DNA of 40,589 nt from Lewinella cohaerens DSM 23179 (GTDB lineage: Bacteria; Bacteroidota; Bacteroidia; Chitinophagales; Saprospiraceae). Positions within the stretch are counted from its first letter, which is position 1. The number at the start of each line of letters is the position of its first letter. Made by a program: the position numbers and the translations under genes. Positions 24,454 to 34,235 of the stretch are shown piece by piece. The notes under the pieces were generated by a model. That model was not told where the DNA came from. It saw only the letters and a list, made by a program, of their open reading frames with translations, and ran no database searches. The DNA lies in NCBI RefSeq assembly GCF_000379805.1, contig NZ_KB903535.1, forward strand, positions 47,469 through 88,057, in the 5' to 3' direction.

Positions 24454-27400
24454 ATGAAAAAACACCTTCTTCTTCTACACTTTTTGCTTGCTTGGTCTTT
24501 CTCTTTTGCCCAACAGGAGCAGCATTTTTTCCGCACACTAGACACCGATGATGGCCTGCCTCACAACTTCGTCATCGACATTCTGGAAGATCGCGATGGC
24601 CTGATGTGGATCAGCACCCCCGCTGGCCTAAGCAAGTACAACGGGCAGACTTTCACTACTTATGTGCCGCATGTCAGAGACAGCACCGTCAAAGAAGATC
24701 GGCTACCTTTTATTTGGGATCTCTTTGAAGATAACCAAGGACAAATATGGCTGAGTGCCGATAATGGCTTGTTTCTTTTTGATAAACGAACAGGTACAGC
24801 AGAATGCTTCAAAGGCTTCGGGATGGAAACCATTGACTGGGAGAATTATTCAACAAAGAGCTGCTATCAGACAGCAGATGGCATCCTATATGCGTCTATA
24901 GATCAAGGGATATTACAAATCAACTGGCAGGATAGCACCACCTTTTTAGCGAAACACCCTTCCAAACTTCAAGGTATTTTCCCAGATCAAAATATGCAAG
25001 GAAATATCTGGTCTGCTAATATGTATGGGCTGTACTTATTCCAACCCAACCAGAATCTATCTTACTTCCCCATAGCGGATAATCCAGAAATCTGCCCTAA
25101 GGTTTTTTGCTTCCACATAGATACAACAAACAACTTCTGGCTAGGTACAGATGATGGCTTGTACAATTTTAATGCTGCAACACAAATCTACACCAAAATA
25201 GAAATCCCGGGGTTTGGACAAATTAGTATTACCGACATTGTCGAAATCGAGCATGGCGTTTTTTACATTGCCACTCAAGACCATGGTGTTCTTCATTGGA
25301 ATGCTAGAACGAAGCAACTTCTTGAACATCATAAATTTTCAACAGGTTCTACCAAAGGCCTCCCCAGTACTTTTTTGTTTTGCTTAAGTTTAAGTAAGGA
25401 TAAAAGCTTATGGATCGGCACCGACGAAGGAATAAGCTTATTTCGCCCCAACAACAGCCAATTTCGATTCTATGCTCATCCTGGTGAAAAACGTAATCCC
25501 GCAAATTCACGAAATGTCTTAACCCTCGATCGAGCCGACCATCTATGGTTCTTCTATCTTTCTGAAAACAACCTTTACCAACAAAAATCCCTTACAGATT
25601 CGCTCCAGAAAGTTCAACTCGACCGACCTGCTTTCCCTAATAGTTTTAAATATATTTTTGAAGATTCCCAAGAGCAAATATGGTTTACATCCAGATCTAT
25701 AGGTCTCTTTTCCGTCAACCCACAATCACTGGAGGGGAGGCTAGTCAAAGACATCTCCTACTTTTACAACTATGCCATTAAGCAAGCGGTAGTAGATCCA
25801 ATCAACGAACAGTATTTTTGGATTGCAACCGATGGCGGGCTTTGTCATTTTAATTCGGTTACCCATGACACTAGTTGGGTCCGCCCTACCCAACTGGATA
25901 GTACTGCCGCCGAAGACTTTGTTTCGAAACTTATCCTTAGCAAAGACAGTACCCTCTGGTTTATGAATACCAGTCGTTTGTGCAGTTATGAACAAACCAC
26001 CCAAAGCTTCTTCTGCTATCCCATTCTAGACAAACAAACGAAGGAAAAAATAGCGCTAAAATACCTGTCTGACATCGTTTGGTCTGATGACCAATTATAC
26101 CTCCCCTTTCGGGAAGGTTTTCTCATTTTCGATGACACAGAAAAGGAATTTACTTTTTCACAATCCTACCAAGGCTATGATTTAAGAAATCTCAGTAACC
26201 CAATTGCCGATAATACAGGTAATATTTGGATGGTCGGTAATCAACAACTAATTCGATACACACCACAAACCGAAGAGTTCTCCTTTTACAGTACCAAAGA
26301 ATTTTGCAGTAAATTTCTGAATTTTAGTACCGGAAAATTTAGCGACGGCAGGCTTATCTTCTCCACTAAATGTGGGCTACTCGTTGTCGACCCCAGTATA
26401 GAAAATCCCCAAACATTTGCTCCCAATGTCGTCTTATCCAGTTTTCTTGTGCGCAATCAACCCTATAATTTAAGCGGAGCACCAGAATTTATAGCTCAGA
26501 TCGAACTCCCCTACCAAGACAACTTCTTTACCATCAACTATACCGCGCTGGAATACCTTGATCCGGAAAACATCAGCTATCGTTATAAATTAGAAGGACT
26601 GAATGAGGACTGGGTTAATGCGGGCCATGATCACTCGGTGAACTTTGCCAACCTGGCCCCAGGTAATTACACCTTCTTCGCCGAGGCAATCTTACCCGAC
26701 GGTACAAAGAGTAGCACTCCCTTGCGCTTACCTATCCTGATTAAACCTGCTTATTGGCAAACACTGGGGTTCAAAGCCCTTATTGCAATTTGCTTGCTAA
26801 CGATTACCTTCCTCATTTTTCGAGCCCGCCAAAAAGCCCACCAGCTAGCTGCCGACAAGCGGCTGGCCGAACAAAATTCACTATACAAGAGTAAATTCCT
26901 TGCCAATGTCAGTCACGAAATACGTACACCACTCAATGCCATCCTAGGCATTAATAGCCTTTTGATGGAATCCACTAACCTAGACTCCAGGCAACAGCAC
27001 TTTACGGAGTCTATTCATCTCTCTTGTGAAAAACTACTCGCAATTATCAATGACTTGCTAGATCAAGCAAAAATCGAAAGTGGCAAATTCAGCCTCAACC
27101 CACAACCTTTCGAACTCCGGCAATTGATCCAACAGGTTGAACGGCTACTGGAACACAAATTCAGCGAAAAGGGACTTATTCTTCGTACCGAAATAGACGA
27201 AAAAACCCCTAAAATCCTGATTGGTGATGCCATTCGCCTATTCCAAATATTGATGAACCTAACAGGCAACGCACTTAAATTCACTGAAGCAGGAACTGTA
27301 AGTATTCAAATTACTTCCCTGAGTCAAGAGGCAGAAACCTACCGCTTGCAATTTGAAGTAATAGATACCGGTGTGGGTATTCCTGCCGAAAAATTAAATG

Positions 27401-28005
27401 ATGTATTTAAAAGCTTTGAGCAGCTAGGCAATAACCAACCAACTTCCTATCAGGAACAAGGCACAGGCTTGGGACTTTCCATCGCGAAAGAACTGATTGA
27501 ATTGCAAGGCGGGCAAATCACCCTAACATCAACAGTAGGACAGGGCACCACCTTCCGCTTTAATATGCCTTTTCAAGTAGGAAAAGAAAGCGTAGCTACA
27601 ACTCAGGCAAGCAGTCCACATGTCTTCCCTTCTGGCTTAAAAGTCTTGATCGTAGACGACACACCGATTAACCAGTTTCTCACAGCAGAGTTACTAAAAA
27701 AACACTTGCCAGAGGTACACACAGATACGGCTGCCAACGGCGAAGTAGCCCTCAATAAAATAACCAATGAACGTTATGACCTCGTACTTATGGACGTCCG
27801 TATGCCCGTGATGGGTGGAATGGAGGCGACCCAGAAGATTCGTCTTAAGCTTGATTCCTACTATCAGTCTCTTCCTATCTTAGGACTTACCTCAGATGCT
27901 ATTCCACAACAAATAGAAGCCTGTAAGCAGGCTGGCATGAACGATTGCTTGAGTAAACCTGTGCGCACCGCTGATCTGATAGCAATGATAAAAAAGCACC
28001 TGTAG
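24454..28005 (+). CDS. Hybrid histidine kinase with beta-propeller sensor and C-terminal receiver, 1183 aa
   Basis: Order: signal peptide 1-19; periplasmic two-component beta-propeller repeats (about 20-670, repeated WLGTDDGLY, WIGTDEGISLF, WIATDGGLCHF); Y_Y_Y domain (about 685-760); one membrane segment (about 770-790); HisKA with H821 in NVSHEIRTPLNA; HATPase with NLTGNALKFTEAG, DTGVGIPAEK and GTGLGLSIAKELI; receiver (about 1064-1180) with D1114 in LVLMDVRMPVMGG. It lacks the AraC-type DNA-binding domain that ends a typical HTCS of Bacteroidota, so the phosphate must leave to another protein, most simply the adjacent Hpt. The ligand is not known; many propeller sensors detect glycans, but no polysaccharide-utilisation genes are near. 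Confidence 0.93.
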   Translation: MKKHLLLLHFLLAWSFSFAQQEQHFFRTLDTDDGLPHNFVIDILEDRDGLMWISTPAGLSKYNGQTFTTYVPHVRDSTVKEDRLPFIWDLFEDNQGQIWLSADNGLFLFDKRTGTAECFKGFGMETIDWENYSTKSCYQTADGILYASIDQGILQINWQDSTTFLAKHPSKLQGIFPDQNMQGNIWSANMYGLYLFQPNQNLSYFPIADNPEICPKVFCFHIDTTNNFWLGTDDGLYNFNAATQIYTKIEIPGFGQISITDIVEIEHGVFYIATQDHGVLHWNARTKQLLEHHKFSTGSTKGLPSTFLFCLSLSKDKSLWIGTDEGISLFRPNNSQFRFYAHPGEKRNPANSRNVLTLDRADHLWFFYLSENNLYQQKSLTDSLQKVQLDRPAFPNSFKYIFEDSQEQIWFTSRSIGLFSVNPQSLEGRLVKDISYFYNYAIKQAVVDPINEQYFWIATDGGLCHFNSVTHDTSWVRPTQLDSTAAEDFVSKLILSKDSTLWFMNTSRLCSYEQTTQSFFCYPILDKQTKEKIALKYLSDIVWSDDQLYLPFREGFLIFDDTEKEFTFSQSYQGYDLRNLSNPIADNTGNIWMVGNQQLIRYTPQTEEFSFYSTKEFCSKFLNFSTGKFSDGRLIFSTKCGLLVVDPSIENPQTFAPNVVLSSFLVRNQPYNLSGAPEFIAQIELPYQDNFFTINYTALEYLDPENISYRYKLEGLNEDWVNAGHDHSVNFANLAPGNYTFFAEAILPDGTKSSTPLRLPILIKPAYWQTLGFKALIAICLLTITFLIFRARQKAHQLAADKRLAEQNSLYKSKFLANVSHEIRTPLNAILGINSLLMESTNLDSRQQHFTESIHLSCEKLLAIINDLLDQAKIESGKFSLNPQPFELRQLIQQVERLLEHKFSEKGLILRTEIDEKTPKILIGDAIRLFQILMNLTGNALKFTEAGTVSIQITSLSQEAETYRLQFEVIDTGVGIPAEKLNDVFKSFEQLGNNQPTSYQEQGTGLGLSIAKELIELQGGQITLTSTVGQGTTFRFNMPFQVGKESVATTQASSPHVFPSGLKVLIVDDTPINQFLTAELLKKHLPEVHTDTAANGEVALNKITNERYDLVLMDVRMPVMGGMEATQKIRLKLDSYYQSLPILGLTSDAIPQQIEACKQAGMNDCLSKPVRTADLIAMIKKHL

Positions 28006-28021
28006 CTGATTAGTACAAATA

Positions 28022-28068
28022 ACAAAGCCGACGCTCCCTAGAGGAACATCGGCTTTGTACAGTTTTTA
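28022..28068 (+). terminator. Terminator after the hybrid kinase
   Basis: ACAAAGCCGA (28022-28031) pairs perfectly with TCGGCTTTGT (28049-28058) and is followed by a five-T run. It can also shield the convergent ribosomal cluster. Confidence 0.75.
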
Positions 28069-28151
28069 TTATTGGAAAGTTGAATTATTGGAAAGTTAAC
28101 AGGCAAAAAGCACCATCGAACCAACAAACAAATCAACCATCAAACAAATAC

Positions 28152-28640
28152 CTATTCTTCTTCCTGCGAAGCAGCGGCAGTAGTAGTTGCAGCAGCGGCA
28201 GCCTTAGCTCCTTTGCCTTTACCTCCACGGCGACGGCGACGGCCACCTCCTTTAGAAGCTTCACTACCAGCAGTGTATACTTCATTGAAGTCAACAAATT
28301 CAATCATGGCCATTTCAGCAGCATCACCTTTCCGTGTTCCGGTTTTGATGATACGAACGTAACCACCAGGGCGATCACCAATACGCTTGGCAACATCTCC
28401 GAATAGTTCTTTTACGGCTTCCTTGTTCTGTAGGTAGCTGAAAACAACGCGACGATTGTGCGTAGAATCAGTTTTAGCCTTAGTAACGATAGGCTCAACA
28501 AAAACACGAAGTGCTTTCGCCTTAGCCAAAGTGGTGTTAATACGCTTGTATTCGATCAATGAGATCGCCAAGTTGCGTAATAATGCTTTACGATGACCGA
28601 CTTTGCGGCCCAAATGGTTAAATTTCTTACCGTGACGCAT
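28152..28640 (-). CDS. rplQ: 50S ribosomal protein L17, 162 aa
   Basis: The start [20 protein letters not shown] is the L17 signature, and the core ends near residue 118. A low-complexity C-terminal extension follows: Gly/Arg-rich ([16 protein letters not shown]), then Ala/Thr, ending in EEE. Extended L17 tails are usual in Bacteroidota. Last gene of the alpha operon; 196 bases separate it from rpoA, with GTTGGATG-like words in the gap. Confidence 0.97.
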   Translation of the reverse strand: MRHGKKFNHLGRKVGHRKALLRNLAISLIEYKRINTTLAKAKALRVFVEPIVTKAKTDSTHNRRVVFSYLQNKEAVKELFGDVAKRIGDRPGGYVRIIKTGTRKGDAAEMAMIEFVDFNEVYTAGSEASKGGGRRRRRGGKGKGAKAAAAATTTAAASQEEE

Positions 28641-28754
28641 GGTTGAATTTGTTTAACTTCACAACACTTTGGCCTGCAGCATTAACAGGTTTAGCTAAAT
28701 GCTGACCGCAGTAATTGTATAATGATTATCCTCGAATGAGGAACCTGTGTTATT

Positions 28755-28830
28755 GGCTAGATGGTTAGATTGTTGGATAGTTCGAAGGTTATCAACCAGC
28801 AAACCAACTAATAATCCAACCATCGAACAG
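28755..28830. repeat. Degenerate GTTGGATG-like words between rpoA and rplQ
   Basis: GATGGTTAGATTGTTGGATA on the left and the opposite-strand words AATCCAACCATCGAAC on the right resemble the perfect array at 11181. They face each other and could form a weak hairpin between rpoA and rplQ. Confidence 0.45.
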
Positions 28831-28836
28831 TTTTTC

Positions 28837-29835
28837 TTACTCTTCGTCCAACTTGTACTTAGACAAGTCCATACCGAAAGTGAGCCCTTTCTCCTGAAGC
28901 AATTCTTCAATCTCTACCAATGACTTCTTACCGAAGTTACGGAACTTCAACAGTTCATGTGTGTCGTAACGTACCAGTTCAGCCAGGGTATTGATTTTCG
29001 CTGCCTTCAGACAGTTGTAAGCACGTACGGAGAGGTCGAGGTCTTCCAGGGAAGTTTTCAACAACTTACGCATGTGCAGGATATGCTCATCTACGATATT
29101 CTCTTCGCGGGTACCCGCTGAATCGAAGGTGATATTTTCGTCCGTGATCAGCATAAGGTGCTGAATCAGAATCCGTGAAGCTTCTTTGATAGCTTCTTCC
29201 GGGTGGATCGTACCATCTGTTTTGAGGCTAATCGTCAGTTTCTCGTAATCGGTACGTTGACCAACACGGAAATTGTCAATGGTGTAAGCCACATTTTTGA
29301 TAGGCGTGTAGATGGCATCGATGGGAATAACACCGATTGGTGCGTCCTTAGGCAGATTTTCATCAGCAGGAACGTAGCCACGACCTTTCGAAACGGTAAG
29401 TTCAACTTCCAAGTTCACGAAAGGCTCCATCGTACAAATCAGCAGATCAGGGTTCATGACTTTGAACACATTGGTGTGCTCTTCAATGTCACCAGCCCGG
29501 AATTCTTCTTTACCGCTGATCGTGAGGTATACTTTTTCTTCCTGAACATCTTCGTCAGCAATCATTTGCTTAATACGAACTTGTTTCAGGTTAAGGATGA
29601 TTTCAACAACATCCTCTACTACCCCGCGAATCGTACCAAATTCATGTTCAACACCCGCAATACGGATAGCGCTAATAGCGAAACCTTCCAGGGAAGAAAG
29701 GAGTACGCGGCGCAATGAATTGCCGACAGTTTGACCGAAGCCCGGTTCGAGTGGTTTGAACTCAAAAAGTCCCTCAAAATCATTGGCTTTTTCCATTACG
29801 ATTTTGTCGGGCTTCTGAAAATTCAAGATGCTCAT
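28837..29835 (-). CDS. rpoA: RNA polymerase alpha subunit, 332 aa
   Basis: Assembly platform of RNA polymerase. The N-terminal domain (1 to about 230) shows [20 protein letters not shown], which builds the alpha dimer and contacts beta. The C-terminal domain (about 250-320) has [19 protein letters not shown] and [13 protein letters not shown] and contacts promoter DNA and activators. The frame stays open to 29907, but [13 protein letters not shown] at 29835 is the family start. The leader between rpsD and rpoA carries two hairpins. Confidence 0.97.
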   Translation of the reverse strand: MSILNFQKPDKIVMEKANDFEGLFEFKPLEPGFGQTVGNSLRRVLLSSLEGFAISAIRIAGVEHEFGTIRGVVEDVVEIILNLKQVRIKQMIADEDVQEEKVYLTISGKEEFRAGDIEEHTNVFKVMNPDLLICTMEPFVNLEVELTVSKGRGYVPADENLPKDAPIGVIPIDAIYTPIKNVAYTIDNFRVGQRTDYEKLTISLKTDGTIHPEEAIKEASRILIQHLMLITDENITFDSAGTREENIVDEHILHMRKLLKTSLEDLDLSVRAYNCLKAAKINTLAELVRYDTHELLKFRNFGKKSLVEIEELLQEKGLTFGMDLSKYKLDEE

Positions 29836-29886
29836 ACGCTTGTGTATAATCTTTGGTGGGGAATGAATAGCTATTCTCTTAACATC

Positions 29887-29970
29887 AGAATGCGGAACCC
29901 GGTTCAAACCGTGATTCCGTAAACATAGTAACAGGAAAGAACGACAATCGGCCGAGATGTCGTTCTTTCC
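29887..29970 (-). promoter_or_regulatory. Two hairpins in the rpsD-rpoA gap
   Basis: Stem 1: 13 perfect pairs, 29934-29946 (GGAAAGAACGACA) with 29958-29970. Stem 2: about 29891-29920, CGGAACCCGGTT facing AACCGTGATTCCG with one bulge. Neither is followed by a T-run on the minus strand, so they fit RNA processing, pausing or protein binding better than termination. Confidence 0.5.
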
Positions 29971-29983
29971 TTTATCATCAAGC

Positions 29984-30595
29984 TTACTTAGAATATAATT
30001 CTACGATAAGCTGTTCGTTAATTTTCTCAGGAATGGCATCACGCTCAGGGTAATCCATGAAGCGGCCTTCCAGTTTGTCGTGGTTGAATTCCAACCAACC
30101 GAAGCGGCGAGCGTCTCCCTTGGTTCCCATGCTATCGCGAACGACTTGCAAACCTTGAGACTTTCCTTTAACACCAACAACATCACCAGGACGTAATTGT
30201 GCAGAAGGAACGTTATTGATACGACCATTCAACACAATGTGCTTATGGGTTACCAACTGACGAGCAGCGCGGCGAGTAGGTGCAAGACCTAAACGGAACA
30301 CAACGTTATCAAGACGAGCTTCAAGGAATTGTAGCAGTACCGTACCGGTAACACCACTTTTCGCAGCAGCACTTTCAAATAGATTACGGAACTGACGCTC
30401 TAATACACCGTAAGTGTACTTAGCTTTCTGCTTTTCCATAAGCTGGAGGGCATAATCTGATTGCTGACGACGGCGACGGCTGTTGCCGTGCTGTCCTGGG
30501 CGATACTTCTTACGCTCAAAACTTTTATCGTAGCCGTAGATAGCTTCGCCAAATGCGCGAGCTTTCTTTGTTTTGGGGCCAGTATATCTTGCCAT
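29984..30595 (-). CDS. rpsD: 30S ribosomal protein S4, 203 aa
   Basis: Primary 16S rRNA-binding protein. S4 core [10 protein letters not shown] and S4 RNA-binding domain [24 protein letters not shown]; the end [20 protein letters not shown] is typical. The N-terminus ([20 protein letters not shown]) has no cysteines, so this is the zinc-free form. In enterobacteria S4 represses the alpha operon; whether it does so here is unknown, but the hairpins downstream of this gene are candidates. Confidence 0.97.
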   Translation of the reverse strand: MARYTGPKTKKARAFGEAIYGYDKSFERKKYRPGQHGNSRRRRQQSDYALQLMEKQKAKYTYGVLERQFRNLFESAAAKSGVTGTVLLQFLEARLDNVVFRLGLAPTRRAARQLVTHKHIVLNGRINNVPSAQLRPGDVVGVKGKSQGLQVVRDSMGTKGDARRFGWLEFNHDKLEGRFMDYPERDAIPEKINEQLIVELYSK

Positions 30596-30644
30596 TTCGG
30601 AAGGATAATTTTCGCTGAAAAATTAATTAAGGTTCGTAGGGGAA

Positions 30645-31040
30645 TTATACCCGACGACGCTTAGGTGGACGACAACCGTTGTGTGGAACAGGTGTTACGT
30701 CTTTAATACGAGACACTTTGATTCCTACACCATCGATGGCACGGATCGCCGCTTCACGACCAGAACCTGGTCCCTTAACGAAAACCTCTACCGTGCGCAG
30801 GCCTGCATCATAAGCAGTACGTGCAGCTTCGCTCGCTGACACCTGTGCAGCATACGGTGTATTCTTTTTAGAACCACGGAATCCAGATTTTCCGGCAGAA
30901 GACCAGGAAATCACATCACCTTTCTTATTTGTAATAGAAATGATGATATTATTGAAAGAAGCCTGGATGAAGACCTTACCTTCCGGTTCGACCCGTACCT
31001 TTCTCTTCTTAGCTGTTTTTTTGGTATTTGCTTTAGCCAT
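30645..31040 (-). CDS. rpsK: 30S ribosomal protein S11, 131 aa
   Basis: Platform protein of the small subunit. Typical [40 protein letters not shown] and the invariant end [13 protein letters not shown]. The N-terminus is Lys-rich. It starts 12 bases after the rpsM stop. Confidence 0.97.
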   Translation of the reverse strand: MAKANTKKTAKKRKVRVEPEGKVFIQASFNNIIISITNKKGDVISWSSAGKSGFRGSKKNTPYAAQVSASEAARTAYDAGLRTVEVFVKGPGSGREAAIRAIDGVGIKVSRIKDVTPVPHNGCRPPKRRRV

Positions 31041-31052
31041 GGATCAAAAAAA

Positions 31053-31430
31053 TTACTTGGTTGCTTTCTTTTTATTTGCGACAGTCTTACGCTTACCCTT
31101 ACGAGTACGTGCGTTAGTTTGGGTGCGTTGGCCCCGGAGAGGTAATCCTTTACGATGACGTAGTCCGCGGTAACAACCAATATCCATCAATCGCTTGATG
31201 TTGGTTTGGACTTCCGTACGCAATTCACCTTCTACTTGATAATCAGTCTGGAGCATCGTCGCGATCTCCTTGATATTATCATCCGTCCAATCCTGAACCT
31301 TCGTGTGCTCACTAACTCCGATCTTGGCCAGAATTTCCTGGGCCAATGAAGGACCGATGCCGTAGATATAGGTAAGACCTATTACACCGCGCTTGTTTCT
31401 TGGTAAATCAACACCAGCAATTCGTGCCAT
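31053..31430 (-). CDS. rpsM: 30S ribosomal protein S13, 125 aa
   Basis: Head protein that contacts P-site tRNA and 16S r[23 protein letters not shown] start, [20 protein letters not shown] and the basic tail [17 protein letters not shown]. Length and order are standard. Confidence 0.97.
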   Translation of the reverse strand: MARIAGVDLPRNKRGVIGLTYIYGIGPSLAQEILAKIGVSEHTKVQDWTDDNIKEIATMLQTDYQVEGELRTEVQTNIKRLMDIGCYRGLRHRKGLPLRGQRTQTNARTRKGKRKTVANKKKATK

Positions 31431-31478
31431 TGTCTGTCTGTATTTAGAGAGGGAAGCAATACTTCCGTCTAGTTTTTT

Positions 31479-31595
31479 TTATCCCTGACGTTGCTTGAAC
31501 TTGGGATTCTTCTTGTTAACGATGTAAACCTTTCCTTTTCTTCTCACCACTATGCAGTCGGAAGAACGCTTCTTAACGGAGGGTCTTACTTTCAT
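31479..31595 (-). CDS. rpmJ: 50S ribosomal protein L36, 38 aa, zinc-free form
   Basis: Small frame between infA and rpsM coding for [14 protein letters not shown] (1-14), then a basic middle RRKGKVYIV and the standard end NPKFKQRQG. The zinc ligands of the classical form are replaced: Ser at 11, Asn near 27 and Phe near 33; only Cys14 remains. This is the usual C-minus type of Bacteroidota. Confidence 0.95.
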   Translation of the reverse strand: MKVRPSVKKRSSDCIVVRRKGKVYIVNKKNPKFKQRQG

Positions 31596-31635
31596 GGTTT
31601 GCGTATTTTACGAATCTATAACAATTAAGTATCAA

Positions 31636-31854
31636 TTACTTGTAGCGGTAGGTAATGCGCCCACGCGTTAAGTCATAAGGAGACATCTCCACTGCCACAC
31701 GATCACCAGGAAGAATTCGGATGTAATTCATCCGCATTTTACCAGATATCGTTGCGGTAATTTCGTGACCATTTTCCAACTTCACACGAAACATCGCATT
31801 GGACAAAGCCTCAAGAATAGTACCGTCCTGTTTTATTAGATTCTTTTTACTCAT
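31636..31854 (-). CDS. infA: Translation initiation factor IF-1, 72 aa
   Basis: Single OB-fold protein that binds the A site of the 30S subunit. Typical [40 protein letters not shown] and [15 protein letters not shown]. The ATG at 31854 gives the normal length; the frame open to 31875 adds seven residues across a promoter element and is not used. Confidence 0.97.
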   Translation of the reverse strand: MSKKNLIKQDGTILEALSNAMFRVKLENGHEITATISGKMRMNYIRILPGDRVAVEMSPYDLTRGRITYRYK

Positions 31855-31872
31855 ATTCCGATTTTCGGAGTG

Positions 31873-31880
31873 CAAAGATA
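31873..31880 (-). promoter_or_regulatory. -7 element inside the ribosomal cluster, just ahead of infA
   Basis: The minus strand reads TATCTTTGC, a perfect TAnnTTTG, 19 bases before the infA ATG. It predicts a very short leader. The -33 region is poor. It would give infA, rpmJ, rpsM, rpsK, rpsD, rpoA and rplQ an extra promoter. Confidence 0.45.
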
Positions 31881-31966
31881 CAATTAATTGCTAAATTCTC
31901 CACACCCGAGCTCATTTTTTTATAAAGGAGCTGTTTGTTGATAAAAAACACTCACCAAATTCAAGC

Positions 31967-32806
31967 TTAATTCACACTCATTTCGCGAACTATTGGAATC
32001 ACATTAGGATTCTTTTGGATCGCCTCAACGATAATTTCGTGATTACTCAAAATATCAGGACCATTTTTGGTCACCGCGATGGTATGCTCATAATGAGCTG
32101 CCGGTTTCTTATCCTTGGTTACGATCGTCCATTCGTCACTTAAAGTCCGCACTTCACGGCGTCCCATATTGACCATTGGCTCAATCGCTATAACCAGTCC
32201 TTCCTTTAGTACAGGTCCCTGTCCCCGACGCCCATAATTAGGTACATCAGGTGCCTCATGCATGGATTTACCCAGGCCGTGGCCTACAAGTTCTCGTACT
32301 ACTGAATAGTTATGCTCTTTTTCGGTATAGTGCTGAATAGCATGACTGATATCCCCCACTCTTTTACCGATTACTGCATTCTCTATGCCAATATAAAGCG
32401 ACTCGTTTGTCACTCGGCACAATTGCAGTGTTTCTTCATTTACTTCCCCTACACAAAAGGTATAGGCAGCGTCTCCGTAAAACTCATTCATATAAGTTCC
32501 ACAATCGATAGAGAGGATGTCTCCATCTTGAAACACTTGTTCTTTCGAAGGTAAGCCATGAACTACCGCTTCGTTTCGAGAAACTAACAAGGTAGATGGG
32601 CAACCATAAAGGCCTTTAAAGCCAGGTAGCGCACCATGATCACGAATAAAAGCTTCTGCTTTTGTATCGATTTCCTCACCAGTCATTCCAGGGCGCAGCA
32701 TACTACCAACGTATGCCAGTGTTTTACAAACCAGCATACAATTTTCGCGAATTAACTCGATTTCGTCTGCGGTTTTATAAATCATTTTGCGTCCTTTCCT
32801 CGCCAT
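31967..32806 (-). CDS. map: Methionine aminopeptidase type I, 279 aa
   Basis: Removes N-terminal Met from new proteins. All metal and substrate ligands are visible: H83 (AVVHGLP), D101 (SIDCG), D112 (YGDAAYTF), H176 (VGHGLGKSMHEAP), E209 (AIEPMV) and E240 (HYEHTIAV). Another ATG at 32785 (MIYKTADEIELIREN) would remove seven basic residues and matches many homologues better, so the exact start is open. It lies between secY and infA, the usual place. Confidence 0.95.
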   Translation of the reverse strand: MARKGRKMIYKTADEIELIRENCMLVCKTLAYVGSMLRPGMTGEEIDTKAEAFIRDHGALPGFKGLYGCPSTLLVSRNEAVVHGLPSKEQVFQDGDILSIDCGTYMNEFYGDAAYTFCVGEVNEETLQLCRVTNESLYIGIENAVIGKRVGDISHAIQHYTEKEHNYSVVRELVGHGLGKSMHEAPDVPNYGRRGQGPVLKEGLVIAIEPMVNMGRREVRTLSDEWTIVTKDKKPAAHYEHTIAVTKNGPDILSNHEIIVEAIQKNPNVIPIVREMSVN

Positions 32807-32856
32807 ATTTCTTAGCTTATCCTGTTTTGTGTGCTACGGTAATTAAAACCGTATGC

Positions 32857-34224
32857 TTACATATTTGCACCAATACCCTGCATCCGGCTACTGCTACGGC
32901 CAGATACCCGACCTTCTTTAACCAGACCATCGTAACGGCGCATCAACAAGTGGCTTTCAATTTGCTGGAGCGTATCCAGAACAACCCCTACAAGAATCAA
33001 TAAAGAAGTACCACCAAAGAAGGCAGCAAACAAATTATTGATGCCAAAGGCTGCTGCAAAAGCAGGCATGATCGCAATTAAACCTAAGAATACAGATCCT
33101 GGAAGCGTAATGCGGGTAGTTACCGAGTCAATAAATTCTTCGGTAGGCTTACCTGGCTTAATACCAGGGATAAATGCATTTTGGCGCTTTAGGTAATCTG
33201 CGTAGTTAGAGGGATTAACGATTAAGGCTGTATAGACATACGTAAAGGCAACAACCAATACGAAGTAGATGGCATTATAAGGTGCCGAGGTAAAGTCATT
33301 TAGTTTCTGTACCAACCAGCTCGTTTCAGCATCTGCACCTGCAGTTTGCGCAGCGAGGCCAGGAAGGAACATTAAAGCCTGAGCAAAGATAATAGGCATA
33401 ACCCCTGCGGCATTCACCTTAAGAGGAATATAATCACGTGCTCCAGCTACAGGAATATTACCCGTACCACGACCAACCATCCGTTTGGCAAATTGCACAG
33501 GAATCTTACGAACCCCTGTTACAATCATGACTGTTGCCATACAGACGAGGAACAGTGCTGCGATTTCCAGTACAAAGACCAGGAAGCCACCAGCCTGCAA
33601 ACGGCCCTGCAATTCAAATACGAAGGCAGTAGGTAATGTAGCAATGATACCCACAGTGATCAAAAGAGACACCCCGTTACCAATACCACGATCCGTAATC
33701 CGTTCACCCAACCACATTGCAAAAACAGTACCTGTTGAAAGGATAATAATACCAGACAACCAGAAAATACTTTCAGGCACAGAGTTATCAACGGCTCCCA
33801 AAGACTTAACGTAAGTTAGGTAAGCACCACCTTGTACCAAAGTAATAGCTACTGTGAGCAAGCGTGTAATTTGGTTCAACTTCTTACGGCCAGACTCTCC
33901 TTCTTTCTGCTGTAAACGCTGAAAATAAGGAACAGCAAACCCTAAAAGCTGAATAATGATACTCGCTGTGATATAAGGCATAATGCCCAAGGCAAAGATA
34001 GAAGCATTGCTAAAGGCTCCACCAGAGAAAACATTAATCAAGCCCAGTAGCGAGTTATCGCCACCGCCGCCCATTTGTGCTTGTAGCACAGAAGGGTCAG
34101 CACCAGGTAAGACAATGAAAGATCCTAGCCGGAATACCCATAGTAAACCAAGCGTGAAAAGGATGCGATTGCGCAACTCCTTAATCTTCCAAATATTTTT
34201 GAGCGTATCGATAAACCTTTTCAT
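32857..34224 (-). CDS. secY: Protein translocase channel SecY, 455 aa
   Basis: Ten-helix channel protein of the inner membrane. RNRILFTLGLLWVFRLGSF at helix 1, the plug region following it, LGIMPYITASIIIQLL, GNGVSLLITVGI, and the cytoplasmic loop ANIPGIKPGKPTEEFID-type segment (seen as AFIPGIKPGKPTEEF) are diagnostic. It follows rplO by 11 bases, the standard spc-operon order. It works with SecA at 17509-20844. Confidence 0.97.
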   Translation of the reverse strand: MKRFIDTLKNIWKIKELRNRILFTLGLLWVFRLGSFIVLPGADPSVLQAQMGGGGDNSLLGLINVFSGGAFSNASIFALGIMPYITASIIIQLLGFAVPYFQRLQQKEGESGRKKLNQITRLLTVAITLVQGGAYLTYVKSLGAVDNSVPESIFWLSGIIILSTGTVFAMWLGERITDRGIGNGVSLLITVGIIATLPTAFVFELQGRLQAGGFLVFVLEIAALFLVCMATVMIVTGVRKIPVQFAKRMVGRGTGNIPVAGARDYIPLKVNAAGVMPIIFAQALMFLPGLAAQTAGADAETSWLVQKLNDFTSAPYNAIYFVLVVAFTYVYTALIVNPSNYADYLKRQNAFIPGIKPGKPTEEFIDSVTTRITLPGSVFLGLIAIMPAFAAAFGINNLFAAFFGGTSLLILVGVVLDTLQQIESHLLMRRYDGLVKEGRVSGRSSSRMQGIGANM

Positions 34225-34235
34225 CGTGGTCTTTT

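Noticed and set aside
28080-28406. 108-aa plus frame at the end of the ribosomal cluster
   Set aside because: Antisense to the low-complexity tail of rplQ; low-complexity Ser/Thr product.
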